Source: Chitinophagaceae bacterium (GTDB lineage Bacteria > Bacteroidota > Bacteroidia > Chitinophagales > Chitinophagaceae). From it: a stretch of 64,000 nt of DNA. This document shows, piece after piece, positions 63,051-64,000 of this stretch. A model generated the notes under the pieces. It ran no database searches. It was not told the origin of the DNA and saw nothing but the letters and a program-made list of their open reading frames with translations. Position 1 is the first letter of the stretch. The number at the start of each line of letters is the position of its first letter. The stretch is taken from contig JADKIE010000005.1 in assembly GCA_016721385.1 (NCBI GenBank), forward strand, positions 161,646 to 225,645. Reading direction: 5' to 3'. A program made the translations under genes and the position numbers.

Positions 63051-64000
63051 ATGAGACAAGTAGTAAAATATATCACATTTTTTTTGTTATTTCCATAATT
63101 CACATATGCTCAGCAAAATCTACAAAATTCAATCTACTAAACAAGATATTTTTTAAAGTTTAATGACGATACAATTGTGTGGCGATTGGAGCCTGAAAAA
63201 AAGCTTGATGTATTTTATATTGGAAGCACATTGCAAGCAAAAAAAACTTGGTTTATAACTGATGTTGATTCAATTTATTTTGATGTACAAGCAGGGAAAA
63301 AATATGACTTTATAATTCAATACAATAATCAAAATTGTTATACTCGTATTGTTGCATTAAACAACCCTATTTTATTAAACAGGTATGGTGGCTTCGCAAT
63401 TTTTTTATTGTATTATTTGTTTTGGTATTTATTTTATAAAATCTGCCAATCTCCTATAAAAAATTATTTATTTTGGTATAATAATACCAGCATTATTTCG
63501 GATATTTACCTTTATTGCAGGGTTTATACACGGTAGTTATAATCACTCTAAAAATGCGGTGAGTGATTTAGGCGAAATAGGTTCATCTTCCGAAATTGTA
63601 ATGGCGATTTTTACTTTTATAATTGCTATATGTTCAATGATTTTTTCTGTTGGTTTTTACAAAATTAGTAAACATAAAAAACTAAGTGTACTACCAGCTA
63701 TTTTAAGTTTTGCTATGGCTATTTCTTTTTTGTGGGCGGCTATTTTTCCAGCAGGGCATCAATTGCATGGCACTTTGGGGCCTTTGCCTGCTTTTATTAT
63801 TTTAGGAACTTTATTATTAATTTTTCTTTGGAAAAACAGTGAGCAAAATTTTAGCATTAAATTATGGAGTGGTATAAGTGCATTACTTATGTTGCTTTTT
63901 GTTTTACGATTTATTCCAACAATGCAACAACAATATGAAGGGGCTATACAGAGAACATTATACACAGGGTGGAGTGTTTGGTTCATTACGTTAAGTTTGT
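63051..64000 (+). pseudogene. Disrupted secreted protein merging into a DUF998-like membrane protein, cut by window edge
   Basis: ATG at 63051 starts a signal-peptide-like stretch (MRQVVKYITFFLLFP, then a stop, then FTYAQQN). Several indels precede WRLEPEKKLDVFYIGSTL and KYDFIIQYNNQNCYTRIV. From about 63500 a different frame gives FTFIAGFIHGSYNHSKNAVSDLGEIG, then five hydrophobic helices (IVMAIFTFIIAICSMIF, ISFLWAAIFP, ALLMLLFVLRF). This second part resembles DUF998 proteins. Whether the two parts are one gene, two genes, or joined by sequence loss cannot be settled here. Confidence 0.5.

Overview
The window looks like one chromosomal segment of an AT-rich member of the Bacteroidota, most likely Chitinophagaceae. 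This is inferred from protein style and gene content, not from a marker tree. Pointers are a GLPGLI protein beside an outer-membrane receptor, carboxypeptidase-regulatory-domain beta-barrels, a NagB-LmbE fusion, an FHS-type sugar permease, a type III-fold arginine decarboxylase and TAnnTTTG promoter boxes. I see no tRNA, rRNA, CRISPR array, transposase, integrase or phage gene.

A dominant property is frame disruption. Roughly forty one- or two-base indels, many in homopolymers, break otherwise well-conserved genes, including essential ones (rpmI, rplT, pnp, lgt, pfkA, pyk). This reads as uncorrected long-read assembly error rather than decay, so I give whole-gene coordinates across breaks. 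Two larger internal losses at the left edge (nagB near 775, GH20 near 1560) are a different kind of event and are reported separately.

Layout: 1-5.3 kb, amino-sugar use (NagB-LmbE, beta-hexosaminidase, CocE-like hydrolase), transcribed leftward. 5.3-16.1 kb, lower glycolysis (pfkA, a four-helix-bundle gene, pyk), argS diverging from an ABC-F protein, then GtrA and a methyltransferase. 16.4-22.4 kb, a helical-repeat protein, OsmC, lipA, a phosphodiester glycosidase and an orphan ABC ATPase. 22.4-45.3 kb, a carbohydrate-storage region: ROK kinase and sugar permease, glgA, a second four-helix-bundle gene, glgC, an SLC45-like permease, secreted GH13, the GLPGLI/receptor pair, glgB, TPR and envelope proteins, an L,D-transpeptidase-like protein, malQ and a dipeptide epimerase. 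Together these can import hexose and maltodextrin, make and branch glycogen, and debranch or transfer glucan chains. 46.6-49.9 kb, two glycosyltransferases with a Gfo/Idh/MocA oxidoreductase. 49.9-53.7 kb, rpsO, pnp, DUF1456, rpmI and rplT. 53.8-64 kb, arginine decarboxylase, small stress proteins (Hsp20, bacilliredoxin), lgt, an agmatine-deiminase-family protein, a beta-barrel receptor and a broken membrane protein at the edge.

The most unusual structure is a set of inverted repeats built from roughly 7-bp words (GAAAAAT, ATTATGA, AAACTGA types) that fill intergenic gaps. Two of them enclose a four-helix-bundle gene of the 23S rRNA intervening-sequence protein family, inserted co-directionally inside operons (pfkA-pyk and glgA-glgC). 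The glgA-glgC copy has a perfect 26-bp inverted repeat. This resembles the architecture of rRNA intervening sequences, an ORF in the loop of a long stem, but placed in mRNA.
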